A model generated the notes under the pieces. The model saw only the letters and a program-made list of their open reading frames with translations. It had not been told where the DNA came from and made no database searches. This document shows positions 9,120 to 17,711 of a stretch of DNA of 64,000 nucleotides, in pieces. Positions within the stretch are counted from its first letter, which is position 1; each line of letters starts with the position of its first letter. The position numbers and the translations under genes were made by a program. This stretch comes from Geminicoccaceae bacterium (GTDB taxonomy: Bacteria > Pseudomonadota > Alphaproteobacteria > Geminicoccales > Geminicoccaceae), in the NCBI GenBank assembly GCA_025999455.1, contig AP024683.1, forward strand, positions 3,288,451-3,352,450, written 5' to 3'.

Positions 9120-9949
9120 CGAGCGCGGACCGGATCGGCCCGATCGAGATCCATTGGGGCGACTCGCCGCTCGTCTTGAGCCAGCCGCACGGCGGCACCT
9201 GGCTCCCGCCCGAGGTCACGGCCGCCCTCGACGAGACGGGCCACACCGTGGCCGACACCGATTGGTGGATCGACCGGCTCTACGCGCCGCTCGCCGAGCG
9301 CTTCCGGGCGACGGTCGTGCGCACGCCCGTGAGCCGCTGGGTGATCGACGTCAACCGCGATCCGAGCGGCGCCTCGCTCTACCCCGGGCAGGCGACGACC
9401 GGGCTCGTGCCGACCGAGACCTTCGACGGCACGCCCATCTGGCGGCCGGGTGCCGAGCCCGATGCGGCCGAGATCGCGCGGCGCAAGCGGCTCTGGTTCG
9501 AGCCCTACCACGCCGCCCTCGCCGCAGCGGTCACCCGCACCCGCTTGCGCTACGGCTTCTGCCTGCTCTGGGACTGCCACTCGATCCGCTCGCGGATCCC
9601 GCGGCTCTTCGACGGCGTGCTGCCGACCTTCAATCTCGGCACCTTCGACGGCCGGTCCTGCTCGCCCACACTGCGTGCGGCGGCCGAGCGGGTGCTCGCC
9701 GGCACGGGCGAGCGCTTCGTGATCGACGGCCGCTTCAAAGGTGGCTGGATCACCCGCCATTGGGGCCGGCCGGCCGAGGCCGTGGAGGCCGTCCAGATGG
9801 AGCTCGCGCAAGCGGCCTACATGGACGAGAGCCCACCTTGGACCTTCCGCGAGGAGAAGGCCGAGCGGGTCCGGGCGGTCTTCGCGACCTTGATCGAAAC
9901 CCTGCTCCAGGAGGCCGGGCGGCTGCACGCCCCGGGGACCGCACGATGA
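9116..9949 (+). CDS. hutG: N-formylglutamate deformylase
   Basis: A 277-residue N-formylglutamate amidohydrolase that releases formate and L-glutamate, the final step of this version of the pathway. Family motifs are [10 protein letters not shown] near the N-terminus, [27 protein letters not shown] and the metal-site segment LWDCHSIRS. Overlaps of four bases with hutH upstream and hutU downstream place it in the same transcript. It pairs with HutF across the divergent promoter; neither would be useful alone. Confidence 0.95.
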   Translation: MTSADRIGPIEIHWGDSPLVLSQPHGGTWLPPEVTAALDETGHTVADTDWWIDRLYAPLAERFRATVVRTPVSRWVIDVNRDPSGASLYPGQATTGLVPTETFDGTPIWRPGAEPDAAEIARRKRLWFEPYHAALAAAVTRTRLRYGFCLLWDCHSIRSRIPRLFDGVLPTFNLGTFDGRSCSPTLRAAAERVLAGTGERFVIDGRFKGGWITRHWGRPAEAVEAVQMELAQAAYMDESPPWTFREEKAERVRAVFATLIETLLQEAGRLHAPGTAR

Positions 9950-11625
9950 CCGATCCGCGTCTCGACAACGCCCGCAAGATCCGCGCCCCGCGCGGCCGGA
10001 CCATGTCCTGCAAGACCTGGGCGGCCGAGGGGGCCTTGCGGATGCTCATGAACAATCTCGACCCGGAGGTCGCCGAACGCCCCGAAGCCCTCGTCGTCTA
10101 CGGCGGGATCGGCCGCGCCGCCCGCGATTGGGACTGTTTCGATCGGATCGTCGCGGCCCTTCGCCGGCTCGGGCCGGACGAGACCCTGCTCGTCCAATCC
10201 GGCAAGCCGGTCGGGATCTTCAAGACCTTCCCGGACGCGCCGCGGGTCTTGATCGCGAATTCGAACCTGGTCGCCAAATGGGCCACCTGGGAAGAGTTCG
10301 ACCGGCTCGACCGGCTCGGGCTCATGATGTACGGCCAGATGACCGCCGGCTCCTGGATCTACATCGGCAGCCAGGGGATCGTGCAGGGCACCTACGAGAC
10401 CTTCGCCGAGGTCGGCCGGCGGCACTATGGTGGGAACCTGCGCGGCAAATGGATCCTGACCGCCGGGCTCGGCGGCATGGGCGGCGCCCAGCCCTTGGCC
10501 GCGACCATGGCCGGGGCGTCGTTGATCGCGATCGAATGCCGTCCCTCGGCGATCGAGTTCCGGCTCAAGACCCGCTATCTCGACACCAAGGCCGACACGC
10601 TCGACGAGGCCCTGGAGATCGTCGACCGGCATCATCGCATGGGCAAGCCGGTCTCGGTCGGGCTTCTCGGGAACGCCGCCGAGCTCGTGCCCGAGATCGT
10701 CCGCCGCGGCATCCGTCCCGACGTCGTGACCGACCAGACGAGCGCCCACGACCCGCTCCACGGCTATCTCCCGGCCGGCTGGACGCTCGCCGAGTGGGAG
10801 GAGCGCCAGGAGCGCGATCCCGAGGGCGTGAAGCGCGCCGCCAAGGAGTCGATGGCGGTCCACGTCCGCGCCATGTTGGAGCTCCACCGGCAGGGCGTGC
10901 CGACGCTCGACTACGGCAACAACATCCGCCAGATGGCGAAGGACATGGGGGTCGAGGACGCCTTCGCCTTCCCGGGCTTCGTCCCGGCCTACATCCGACC
11001 GCTCTTCTGCCGCGGGATCGGGCCTTTCCGCTGGGCGGCGCTCTCGGGCGATCCCGAGGACATCTTCAAGACCGACCGGAAGGTGAAGGAGCTGATCCCG
11101 GACGATCCGCACCTCCACCAGTGGCTCGACATGGCCGAGGAGAAGATCGCCTTCCAGGGCCTGCCGGCGCGGATCTGCTGGCTGGGTCTCGGCCAGCGGC
11201 ACAAAGTGGGGCTCGCCTTCAACGAGATGGTGGCGAAGGGCGAGCTCGCGGGCCCGATCGTGATCGGCCGCGACCATCTCGATTCGGGCTCGGTCGCCTC
11301 GCCCAACCGCGAGACCGAGGCGATGCGCGACGGCTCGGACGCGGTCGCCGACTGGCCGCTCCTGAACGCGCTCTTGAATTGCGCCTCGGGGGCCTCCTGG
11401 GTCTCGATCCACCACGGCGGCGGGGTCGGCATCGGCTATTCGCAGCATGCCGGCATGGTCGTCGTCGCCGACGGCACGCCCGAAGCCGCCCGCCGGCTCG
11501 AGCGGGTGCTCTTCAACGACCCGGGCACGGGGGTCATGCGCCACGCCGATGCGGGCTATCCCGAAGCGATCGCCTGTGCCCGCGAGCAGGGCCTCGTGCT
11601 CCCCGCCCTCGGGATCAACTGGTGA
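9946..11625 (+). CDS. hutU: Urocanate hydratase
   Basis: A 559-residue urocanase, the usual size, converting urocanate to 4-imidazolone-5-propionate with tightly bound NAD as electrophile. Visible features are the N-terminal [18 protein letters not shown] segment, the NAD-binding [12 protein letters not shown] loop, the substrate-domain segment [13 protein letters not shown], and the [15 protein letters not shown] motif near the C-terminus. The start overlaps the hutG stop by ATGA. A 178-bp interval with two tiny overlapping open frames separates it from the TRAP genes that follow in the same direction. Confidence 0.96.
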   Translation: MTDPRLDNARKIRAPRGRTMSCKTWAAEGALRMLMNNLDPEVAERPEALVVYGGIGRAARDWDCFDRIVAALRRLGPDETLLVQSGKPVGIFKTFPDAPRVLIANSNLVAKWATWEEFDRLDRLGLMMYGQMTAGSWIYIGSQGIVQGTYETFAEVGRRHYGGNLRGKWILTAGLGGMGGAQPLAATMAGASLIAIECRPSAIEFRLKTRYLDTKADTLDEALEIVDRHHRMGKPVSVGLLGNAAELVPEIVRRGIRPDVVTDQTSAHDPLHGYLPAGWTLAEWEERQERDPEGVKRAAKESMAVHVRAMLELHRQGVPTLDYGNNIRQMAKDMGVEDAFAFPGFVPAYIRPLFCRGIGPFRWAALSGDPEDIFKTDRKVKELIPDDPHLHQWLDMAEEKIAFQGLPARICWLGLGQRHKVGLAFNEMVAKGELAGPIVIGRDHLDSGSVASPNRETEAMRDGSDAVADWPLLNALLNCASGASWVSIHHGGGVGIGYSQHAGMVVVADGTPEAARRLERVLFNDPGTGVMRHADAGYPEAIACAREQGLVLPALGINW

Positions 11626-11729
11626 CGCGCGAGCCCGTGGCATCCATGGTCGAAGACCGCGAGGTCGGTAGCGACATCGAGGCCGTCGAAGCCGCCCTGC
11701 GCGACCTGCCGGCGGAGCTCTTCGCATGA
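11622..11729 (+). CDS. Possible 35-residue ORF coupled to hutU
   Basis: A GTG at 11622 overlaps the hutU stop (GTGA) and opens a 35-codon acidic frame ending at 11729, where a second ATGA overlap opens a 21-codon frame (11726-11791). The chain of 4-base overlaps copies the arrangement of the hut genes. Neither peptide has recognisable motifs, so they may simply be a spacer whose frames happen to be open, or leader-like peptides before the TRAP genes. Confidence 0.25.
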   Translation: MTREPVASMVEDREVGSDIEAVEAALRDLPAELFA

Positions 11730-11803
11730 GCGCGGCCCGCTTTTCGCAAGTCCGCGTTCGACCGGCCGGGAAAGGTCTCGGCCCAGCCTGACGGAGGAAA
11801 GCC

Positions 11804-12895
11804 ATGAAGCGTCGCAAGCTGGTTCTCGGCACGGGCGCGGTCGCCGCGACCGCCGCCGCGTTCCCCGCCCCGGCGATCTCGCAGCAGCGTATCGAATGGC
11901 GGATGGTCACGGCCTGGCCCAAGAACCTGCCCGGGCCCGGTGTCGCCGCCCAGAAGGTCGCCGACCGGATCGCCGCGGTCACGGGCGGGCGGATCACCGT
12001 CAAGCTCCACGCCGCGGGCGAGATCGTGCCGGCCACGGGCGTGTTCGACGCGGTCGCGGCCGGCACCGCCGACCTCTACCACGCGGTGCCGGCCTATTGG
12101 GTCTCGAAGTCGCCCGGCATCGGCTTCTTCGGCTCCTTCCCCTTCGGCCTGACCGCCTACGAGCAGCAGGCCTGGCTCCTGCACGGCGGCGGCCAGGCGC
12201 TCTACGACGAGATCTACGCCAAGTTCGGCATCAAGCCCTTCAACACCGGCAATTCCGGGCCGCAATGGCTCGGCTGGTTCCGCAAAGAGATCAAGTCGAT
12301 CGACGATTTCCGCGGCCTGCGCTTCCGCACCGCAGGCCTGGGTGCCGAGATGTTCCGCCGGGCCGGTGCCTCGGTCGTGACCTTGCCGGCGGGTGAGATC
12401 TTCCAAGCCCTGCAGTCCGGCACGATCGACGCGGCGGAGTTCGTGGGGCCCTTCTCGGATGCGCCTCTGGGCCTGCACCAGGTCGCCAAGAATTACTACT
12501 TCCCGGGCGTGCAGGAGCCGTCCTCGGCCGAGGAGATCGGCATCAATCTCCAGCGCTGGAACGCGCTCCCCGACGAGCTCAAGGCCGCCGTCCGCTTCGC
12601 TTGCCAGTCGGTCGCCGAGGAAGTCACGACCGAGTACGACACGCGCCATCCGCAAGCGCTCGCCCAGCTCGTGAGCCAGCACGGCGTGCAGGTCAAAGAG
12701 GCGCCGCGCGATCTGCTCGAAGCGCTCGGCAACGCCGCCGGTCAAATGCTCGCCGAATACCGCGAGCACCAGGACCCGCTCGTCAAGAAGATCGCCAACG
12801 CCTACGCCGAGTTCCGCAACAAGAGCCAAAGCTACATGATGCAGAGCTACGGCGCGATCTTCAACGCTCGCGCCCTGCCCATCAAGTGGGGCTGA
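11804..12895 (+). CDS. TRAP transporter substrate-binding protein (DctP/TakP type) in the hut operon
   Basis: A 363-residue periplasmic solute receptor. The N-terminus MKRRKLVLGTGAVAATAAA with a cleavage site near AIS-QQ is a Sec or Tat-like signal. The family signature RFRTAGLGAEMF, then QALQSGTIDAAEFVGP, holds the arginine that normally binds the carboxylate of the ligand. Overall it resembles the TakP (2-oxo acid) branch. An excellent ribosome site, GGAGGAAAG, precedes the ATG. Lying between hutU and hutC and followed by its two permeases, it probably captures histidine, urocanate or an imidazole carboxylate; the ligand is inferred from context only. Confidence 0.92.
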   Translation: MKRRKLVLGTGAVAATAAAFPAPAISQQRIEWRMVTAWPKNLPGPGVAAQKVADRIAAVTGGRITVKLHAAGEIVPATGVFDAVAAGTADLYHAVPAYWVSKSPGIGFFGSFPFGLTAYEQQAWLLHGGGQALYDEIYAKFGIKPFNTGNSGPQWLGWFRKEIKSIDDFRGLRFRTAGLGAEMFRRAGASVVTLPAGEIFQALQSGTIDAAEFVGPFSDAPLGLHQVAKNYYFPGVQEPSSAEEIGINLQRWNALPDELKAAVRFACQSVAEEVTTEYDTRHPQALAQLVSQHGVQVKEAPRDLLEALGNAAGQMLAEYREHQDPLVKKIANAYAEFRNKSQSYMMQSYGAIFNARALPIKWG

Positions 12896-12924
12896 GCGTC
12901 GACCGGCGGGCGCGGGGGGAACCC

Positions 12925-13485
12925 GTGCAGCTCCTCCTCGCGCTCGCCGGCGCGCTCGACCGGATGGGCCGCGTGGTCGGCAAGGCCGTGCGCTGGCTCG
13001 CGGTCCTTCTGGTCCTGATCCAGTTCGCCGTGGTCGTGCTGCGCTACGCCTTCGGCACGAGCTACATCTGGCTGCAGGAGAGCGTGCTCTACACGAACGC
13101 CACGCTCTTCATGCTCACGATCGCCTACACCTTCCTGGTCGACCAGCACGTCCGGGTCGATCTTTTCTACGCCCGCTGGTCGGCGCGCCGCCGAGCCCTC
13201 GTCGACCTTTCGGGCATCCTCCTCGCCGTCCTTCCCTTCTGCGGCCTCGTGATCTGGGCCTCCTGGGGCTACGTCGCGGTCTCCTTCCGCATGGGCGAAG
13301 GCCCGATGCAGGTGGGAGGCCTGCCGCTCCTCCCCTGGCTCAAGAGCCTGATCCCGGCGATGGCGACCCTCCTCGCCCTCCAGGCCCTCGCGATCGCGCT
13401 CCGCTGCCTCGCCGTGCTCGCGGGCCACGCCGGAACGCACTTCCCCCATCGCGGCGGCCACGGCGAGCCGGAGGTCCGGGCTTGA
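12925..13485 (+). CDS. TRAP transporter small permease (DctQ)
   Basis: A 186-residue membrane protein with four predicted transmembrane segments, the small subunit joining the receptor to the large permease. The start is taken as GTG at 12925, preceded by GGGGGGA; an ATG 13 codons later is an alternative. The segment WLQESVLYTNATLFMLTIAYTF followed by QHVRVD is characteristic of DctQ proteins. The C-terminus overlaps the large permease by TTGA, giving tight coupling. Confidence 0.9.
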   Translation: MQLLLALAGALDRMGRVVGKAVRWLAVLLVLIQFAVVVLRYAFGTSYIWLQESVLYTNATLFMLTIAYTFLVDQHVRVDLFYARWSARRRALVDLSGILLAVLPFCGLVIWASWGYVAVSFRMGEGPMQVGGLPLLPWLKSLIPAMATLLALQALAIALRCLAVLAGHAGTHFPHRGGHGEPEVRA

Positions 13486-15053
13486 GCACGCACGGGCTCG
13501 CGAACCTGCTCGACGCGCTCATGTTCCTGAGCTTGTGCGGGCTCATCCTCACGGGCCTGCCGGTCGTCTTCGTCTTGACCGGCTGTGCCGTCGTCTTCGC
13601 CGCCCTCGGCACGGCCCTCGGCGTCTTCGATCCGTTCCTCTTGCGGGCACTCGCCCAGCGCGTCTTCGGCACGATGACGAGCGAGGTGCTCGTCGCCATC
13701 CCGCTCTTCGTCTTCATGGGCATCATGCTCGAGCGCTCCAAGATCGCCGAGGAGCTCTTGGAAGCCATGGGCAGCCTGTTCGGCCGGATCCGCGGCGGGC
13801 TCGCCGTCTCGGTCTCGGCGGTGGGCGCACTCCTCGCCGCCTCGACCGGGATCGTCGGGGCGACCGTCGTCACGATGGGCCTCATGGCGCTGCCGGCCAT
13901 GCTCCGGCGCGGCTACGACAAGGGCTTCGCCACGGGCTCGATCTGCGCCGCCGGCACGCTCGGCCAGATCATCCCGCCCTCGACCGTCATGGTGATCCTG
14001 GGCGAGGTGCTCTCCGCCGCCTACCAGCAAGCCCAGCTCGCCCAGGGCAAGTTCACGATCGAGACCGTCTCGGTGGGCCAGCTCTTCGCCGGCGCCATGA
14101 TCCCGGGGCTCCTGCTCGTCGGCCTCTACATCCTCTACCAGCTGGCCCGCGCCTGGCTCCACCCGACGGTCGCGCCTGCGATCCCGCGCGAGGAGCTCGG
14201 CACGGTCGGCGCCCGCCGGCTCTTTTCCGTCCTCGTTCCCCCGCTCGTCCTGATCGTGGCGGTGCTCGGGTCGATCCTGGGCGGGATCGCGACCCCGACC
14301 GAGGCCGCCTCGGTGGGTGCCGTGGGCGCCACGCTCCTCGCCGCCCGCCGCCAGGGGGGTGCGGCCGCACGCCTCGCGCCGATCGCCGGCCTCGCGGCCT
14401 TGGGCCTGGCCCTCCTGGGCGCCGTGTTCGACATGCGGCTCGGCCGCGAGATCGTGCCGGCCGGGGATCGCGCGGCGATGGCGGTCGCCGCGGTCCTCGT
14501 CCTGATCCTGGCCATCGGGCTCCTCGCAGCACTCTGGTCGCTCGGTCGCGCCGGCATCCTCGCCCGGGTGTGCGAGAGCACGACGACGATCACCGCCATG
14601 ATCTTCGCCACGCTCATCGGTGCCACGCTCTTCTCGCTCGTCTTCCGGGGCCTCGGCGGCGACGAGACGGTCGAATCGCTCCTGGCGGCCTTGCCGGGCG
14701 GCACCTGGGGGGCGCTCGCGACCGTGATGGCCGCCATGTTCCTCATGGGCTTCTTCTTGGATTTCGTCGAGATCACGATCATCGTGATCCCGATCGTCGG
14801 CCCCGTGCTCCTCGCGATGGGGATGGATCCGATCTGGCTCGGTGTGTTGATCGCCCTCAACCTCCAGACGAGTTTCTTGACCCCGCCCTTCGGCTTCGCG
14901 CTCTTCTATCTGGCGGGCGTGGCCCCGAAGGAGGTCGGCGCGCGCGACATCTATCGCGGCATCGTGCCCTTCGTGGCGCTCCAGCTCCTGGCACTCGCGA
15001 TCGTCGCGGCCTTCCCGGGGCTCGCCACCTGGCTACCGCGCGCGCTCTTCTGA
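13482..15053 (+). CDS. TRAP transporter large permease (DctM), extended form
   Basis: A 523-residue polytopic transporter, the sodium-coupled translocation subunit. It begins at a TTG overlapping the DctQ stop. Typical DctM segments are AIPLFVFMGIMLERS, AASTGIVGATVVTMG, GQIIPPSTVMVILG and, near the end, NLQTSFLTPPFGFALFYL. It is about 90-100 residues longer than a standard DctM because of an insertion around residues 285-365 that adds one or two hydrophobic segments and a charged loop. Extended DctMs are known in the TakP-like branch, consistent with the receptor. The gene ends 15 bases before hutC. Confidence 0.92.
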   Translation: MSTHGLANLLDALMFLSLCGLILTGLPVVFVLTGCAVVFAALGTALGVFDPFLLRALAQRVFGTMTSEVLVAIPLFVFMGIMLERSKIAEELLEAMGSLFGRIRGGLAVSVSAVGALLAASTGIVGATVVTMGLMALPAMLRRGYDKGFATGSICAAGTLGQIIPPSTVMVILGEVLSAAYQQAQLAQGKFTIETVSVGQLFAGAMIPGLLLVGLYILYQLARAWLHPTVAPAIPREELGTVGARRLFSVLVPPLVLIVAVLGSILGGIATPTEAASVGAVGATLLAARRQGGAAARLAPIAGLAALGLALLGAVFDMRLGREIVPAGDRAAMAVAAVLVLILAIGLLAALWSLGRAGILARVCESTTTITAMIFATLIGATLFSLVFRGLGGDETVESLLAALPGGTWGALATVMAAMFLMGFFLDFVEITIIVIPIVGPVLLAMGMDPIWLGVLIALNLQTSFLTPPFGFALFYLAGVAPKEVGARDIYRGIVPFVALQLLALAIVAAFPGLATWLPRALF

Positions 15054-15068
15054 GCCCGGATCCGAGCC

Positions 15069-15779
15069 TTGGACGCGACCCCCCTCTACCGGCGGATCAT
15101 GGAGGCGATCCGCACCGAGATCGCCCAGGGCCGGCTGCCGCCCGGGGCGCGCGTGCCCTCCGAGCACGAGCTCGTCCGCCGCTTCGGCGTGGCACGGATG
15201 ACTGCGAACCGCGCCCTCAAGGAGCTCGCCGCCGAAGGCCTGATCGTGCGGACCGCCGGCAGCGGCACCTACGTGGCCGACCGCAAGCTCGAGCATTCGG
15301 CCCTCGTCGTCCCCGACATCGCTCAGGAGATCCGCGCCTCCGGCCGCGCCTACCGGGGCGACGTGCTCGCGGCCGAGGAATGCGCCGCACCCGAGCCGGT
15401 CGCCCGGGCGCTCGAGCTCGACCCGGGCGCGCCCGTCTTCCACACCCGGATCCTGCACCGCGCCGACGGGATCCCGGTCCAGCTCGAGGAGCGCTGGGTC
15501 AACCCGGCCTACGCCCCCGAGTTCCTCGCCCAGGATTTCACCGCCCGCACGCCCAACGCCTACCTGACCGCGATCGGCCGGGTCGAGGAGGCCGAGGAGA
15601 CGATCGAAGCGGTGGCGGCCGACCGCGCCGAGGCCCGTTTGCTCGAGGTCGCCCCGGGCACGCCCTGTCTCCTCTTGACCCGGCGGACCTTCGCCCGCGG
15701 TCTCTGGGCCACGACCGCGCGCCTTTTGGGCCCGGGCCGGCGCTGGCGGCTCACCGCCCGCTTCCGCCCGCCGCTCTGA
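15069..15779 (+). CDS. hutC: Histidine utilisation repressor (GntR/HutC family)
   Basis: A 236-residue GntR-family regulator. Residues 1-72 are the winged helix-turn-helix (PLYRRIMEAIR, LPPGARVPSEHELVRRFGVARMT, RTAGSGTYV); residues about 90-230 form the UTRA effector domain, which binds urocanate in HutC. The closing ARLLGPGRRWRLTARF is typical of HutC. The start is a TTG at 15069, giving the expected N-terminus; an ATG ten codons later would cut the first helix. As last gene of the hut-TRAP operon it would be autoregulated through the operator at 6321-6332. Confidence 0.92.
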   Translation: MDATPLYRRIMEAIRTEIAQGRLPPGARVPSEHELVRRFGVARMTANRALKELAAEGLIVRTAGSGTYVADRKLEHSALVVPDIAQEIRASGRAYRGDVLAAEECAAPEPVARALELDPGAPVFHTRILHRADGIPVQLEERWVNPAYAPEFLAQDFTARTPNAYLTAIGRVEEAEETIEAVAADRAEARLLEVAPGTPCLLLTRRTFARGLWATTARLLGPGRRWRLTARFRPPL

Positions 15780-15781
15780 GC

Positions 15782-16624
15782 TCAGCGCACGAGCCAGGCG
15801 GCGACCGGCTCGATCTGCGTGGGATCCAGGAGCGCCGGGGCGTGACCGCAGCCCGGCAGCGTGAGGATTTCGCATTCGGGCCCGCGGCGCAGCATCGCCC
15901 GCGCCGTCTCTTCGAGGAGCAGGGTCGATTCGGCACCGCGCAGGACGAGCGTGGGTGCGGTGATCGCTTCCCAGAGCGGCCAGAGGTCGATGTCCGCCAC
16001 CGCCTGCCCCTCCCAGGGCACGCGGATGCCCGGATCGTAGTGGAGCCGCAGCCCTTCGGGTGTCACGCGCACCGAATGCTCGGCGAGATGGCGCCACTGG
16101 GCGTCGGTGAGCCGGCCGAAGGGGGCGTGGATCCGCCGCAGATAAGCCTCGGCCTCCTCGAGCGAGGCGAAGAGCGGGTCCGTGCCGACGTACGAGCGGA
16201 TCGTCTCGAGTGCGGCCCTCGGCACGAACGGGCCCACGTCGTTCAAGACGAGGCGCCGGATCCGGCCGTCGGGCGTCGCGGCGAGGGCCATGCCGATCAG
16301 CCCACCCATCGACGTGCCGACCCAGTCGACCGCCTCGAGCCCGAGGAGCTCCAGGAGCCGGGCGAGTTGGGCGGCGTAAGTGGGCACCGTGTAGTGGCGC
16401 TTGTCGGCGAGCCAGGAGCTCCGGCCGCGGCCCGGCACGTCGACCGCGAGAACCCGCGCGCCGCGTGCCGCCAGCGCCTCGGCGAGGGCGTCGAAGTCGC
16501 GGGCGTTGCGGGTGAGGCCGTGGACGCAGACGACCGTCCGCGCGGCCGCGGGATCGCCGCGTTCGACGATCCCGATCCGCACCCCCGCCTGGGGCCCGTC
16601 GAGTTCGACCTCGAGGAGCCGCAT
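15782..16624 (-). CDS. Alpha/beta-fold hydrolase
   Basis: A 280-residue hydrolase with the motif VCVHGLTRNARDFD for the oxyanion hole, the nucleophile elbow GTSMGG, an acid in the strand TLVLRGAESTLL region and a late histidine in GCGHAPALL. No signal peptide, so cytoplasmic. Probable last gene of the minus-strand operon that begins with the dioxygenase at 21548, 36 bases after the aminotransferase. Its stop lies two bases from the convergent hutC stop. In this setting it may hydrolyse an ester, lactone or C-C bond of the imported compound, but the substrate is unknown. Confidence 0.85.
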   Translation of the reverse strand: MRLLEVELDGPQAGVRIGIVERGDPAAARTVVCVHGLTRNARDFDALAEALAARGARVLAVDVPGRGRSSWLADKRHYTVPTYAAQLARLLELLGLEAVDWVGTSMGGLIGMALAATPDGRIRRLVLNDVGPFVPRAALETIRSYVGTDPLFASLEEAEAYLRRIHAPFGRLTDAQWRHLAEHSVRVTPEGLRLHYDPGIRVPWEGQAVADIDLWPLWEAITAPTLVLRGAESTLLLEETARAMLRRGPECEILTLPGCGHAPALLDPTQIEPVAAWLVR

Positions 16625-16660
16625 CCTCGGCCTCGCGCCCGCTCGGCGGCCCGCCCTTGC

Positions 16661-17611
16661 TCAAAACGGCCGGGTGGGTGCCGCCTCGTCCAGCCGATCG
16701 AGATATTGGCGCACGAAGTCGAAGCCGACGAGCCGGATGTAGGCGTCGGCGAGTCGCCGGGTCATCGGGCCCCAGACCTGGCCCGCGGGGCCGATCGGGT
16801 TGCCGTTGACCGAGCGGACCGGGCAGATGCAGAGCGAGGTCGAGGTCAAGAAGCACTCGTCGGCATTGTAGGCGTCGTAGAGGTCGAGATCGGCCTCGAC
16901 GACCTCGATACCCTGCTCGCGGGCGAGCTCGATCACGGTCCGCCGGCTCACCCCCGGGAGCACGTACTTCTCGCGCGGGGTGAAGAGCGTGCCGTCGCGC
17001 ACCAGGAAGATGTTCGAGCCGAGCCCCTCGGCGAGGTTGCCGTTGACGTCGAGCAGGACCGCCCAGGCCTCGGGGTCGATCGCCTCGACCTCCTGGCTCG
17101 CGACGATGAGGTTCAAATAGTTGTGGGTCTTGGCGCGCGGGGTCAGCATTTCCGGGGCGATGCGCCGCTGCGAAGGGGTCACGACCTTGATCCCGTCGCG
17201 GAAGAGCTTGGCGCGCTGGCGCAAGGGCAAGGGCATGCACTCGACGATCACGGTCGGCCCGTAATGGTCCCAATTGTCGCCCTCGACCTTCTTGATCCCG
17301 CGGCTCACCCGCTGCCCGAGCCAGTAATCGTCGTTCGGGCCCAGAAGATGCCGGTTGCGCTCGAAGACTTCTTCCGAGATCGCGATCATCTCGGCGGGCG
17401 AGAGGCCCGGGTCGATGCGCAGATATTTGAGCGAGCGGTAGAAGCGTTCGATGTGCTCCTGCAAGCGGAAGATCTTGTGGCCGAAGGTGCGGGTCATGTC
17501 GAAGGCGCCGTCGCCGTAGACCCAGCTCGTGTCGCGGAACGGTACCCGGACCTCGCTCTCCGGCACGTACTTCCCGTTGAAGTAGCAGATCCGCTCGTTC
17601 GCCCGGCTCAT
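16661..17611 (-). CDS. Class-IV (fold-type IV) aminotransferase, branched-chain/D-amino-acid type
   Basis: A 316-residue PLP enzyme of the family containing branched-chain aminotransferase, D-amino-acid transaminase and aminodeoxychorismate lyase. The Schiff-base lysine is Lys161 (RAKTHNYLN). The N-terminal DTSWVYGDGAFDMTRTF, the LAEGLGSNIF segment and the phosphate-binding SLCICPVRSV loop are typical. The ATG at 17611 is preferred to one 24 codons upstream because the protein then opens like its family. It lies about 100 bases after the second TRAP set, so it probably acts on the imported substrate or its oxidation product. Assignment as IlvE is unsafe; stereochemistry and substrate cannot be read here. 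Confidence 0.85.
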   Translation of the reverse strand: MSRANERICYFNGKYVPESEVRVPFRDTSWVYGDGAFDMTRTFGHKIFRLQEHIERFYRSLKYLRIDPGLSPAEMIAISEEVFERNRHLLGPNDDYWLGQRVSRGIKKVEGDNWDHYGPTVIVECMPLPLRQRAKLFRDGIKVVTPSQRRIAPEMLTPRAKTHNYLNLIVASQEVEAIDPEAWAVLLDVNGNLAEGLGSNIFLVRDGTLFTPREKYVLPGVSRRTVIELAREQGIEVVEADLDLYDAYNADECFLTSTSLCICPVRSVNGNPIGPAGQVWGPMTRRLADAYIRLVGFDFVRQYLDRLDEAAPTRPF

Positions 17612-17711
17612 CCTGGTCCTCCGCTCGCTCGGCCGACGGACGCTAAGCCCCCGTACCGGGACGGGCAAGCGCGCGGCCCTCATGGCGGGGAAGCGAGGGC
17701 CGTTCCGCGCC

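Noticed and set aside
15782-16624. Assigning the alpha/beta hydrolase to the hut locus
   Set aside because: It is on the opposite strand, convergent with hutC, and continuous with the dioxygenase-TRAP operon.
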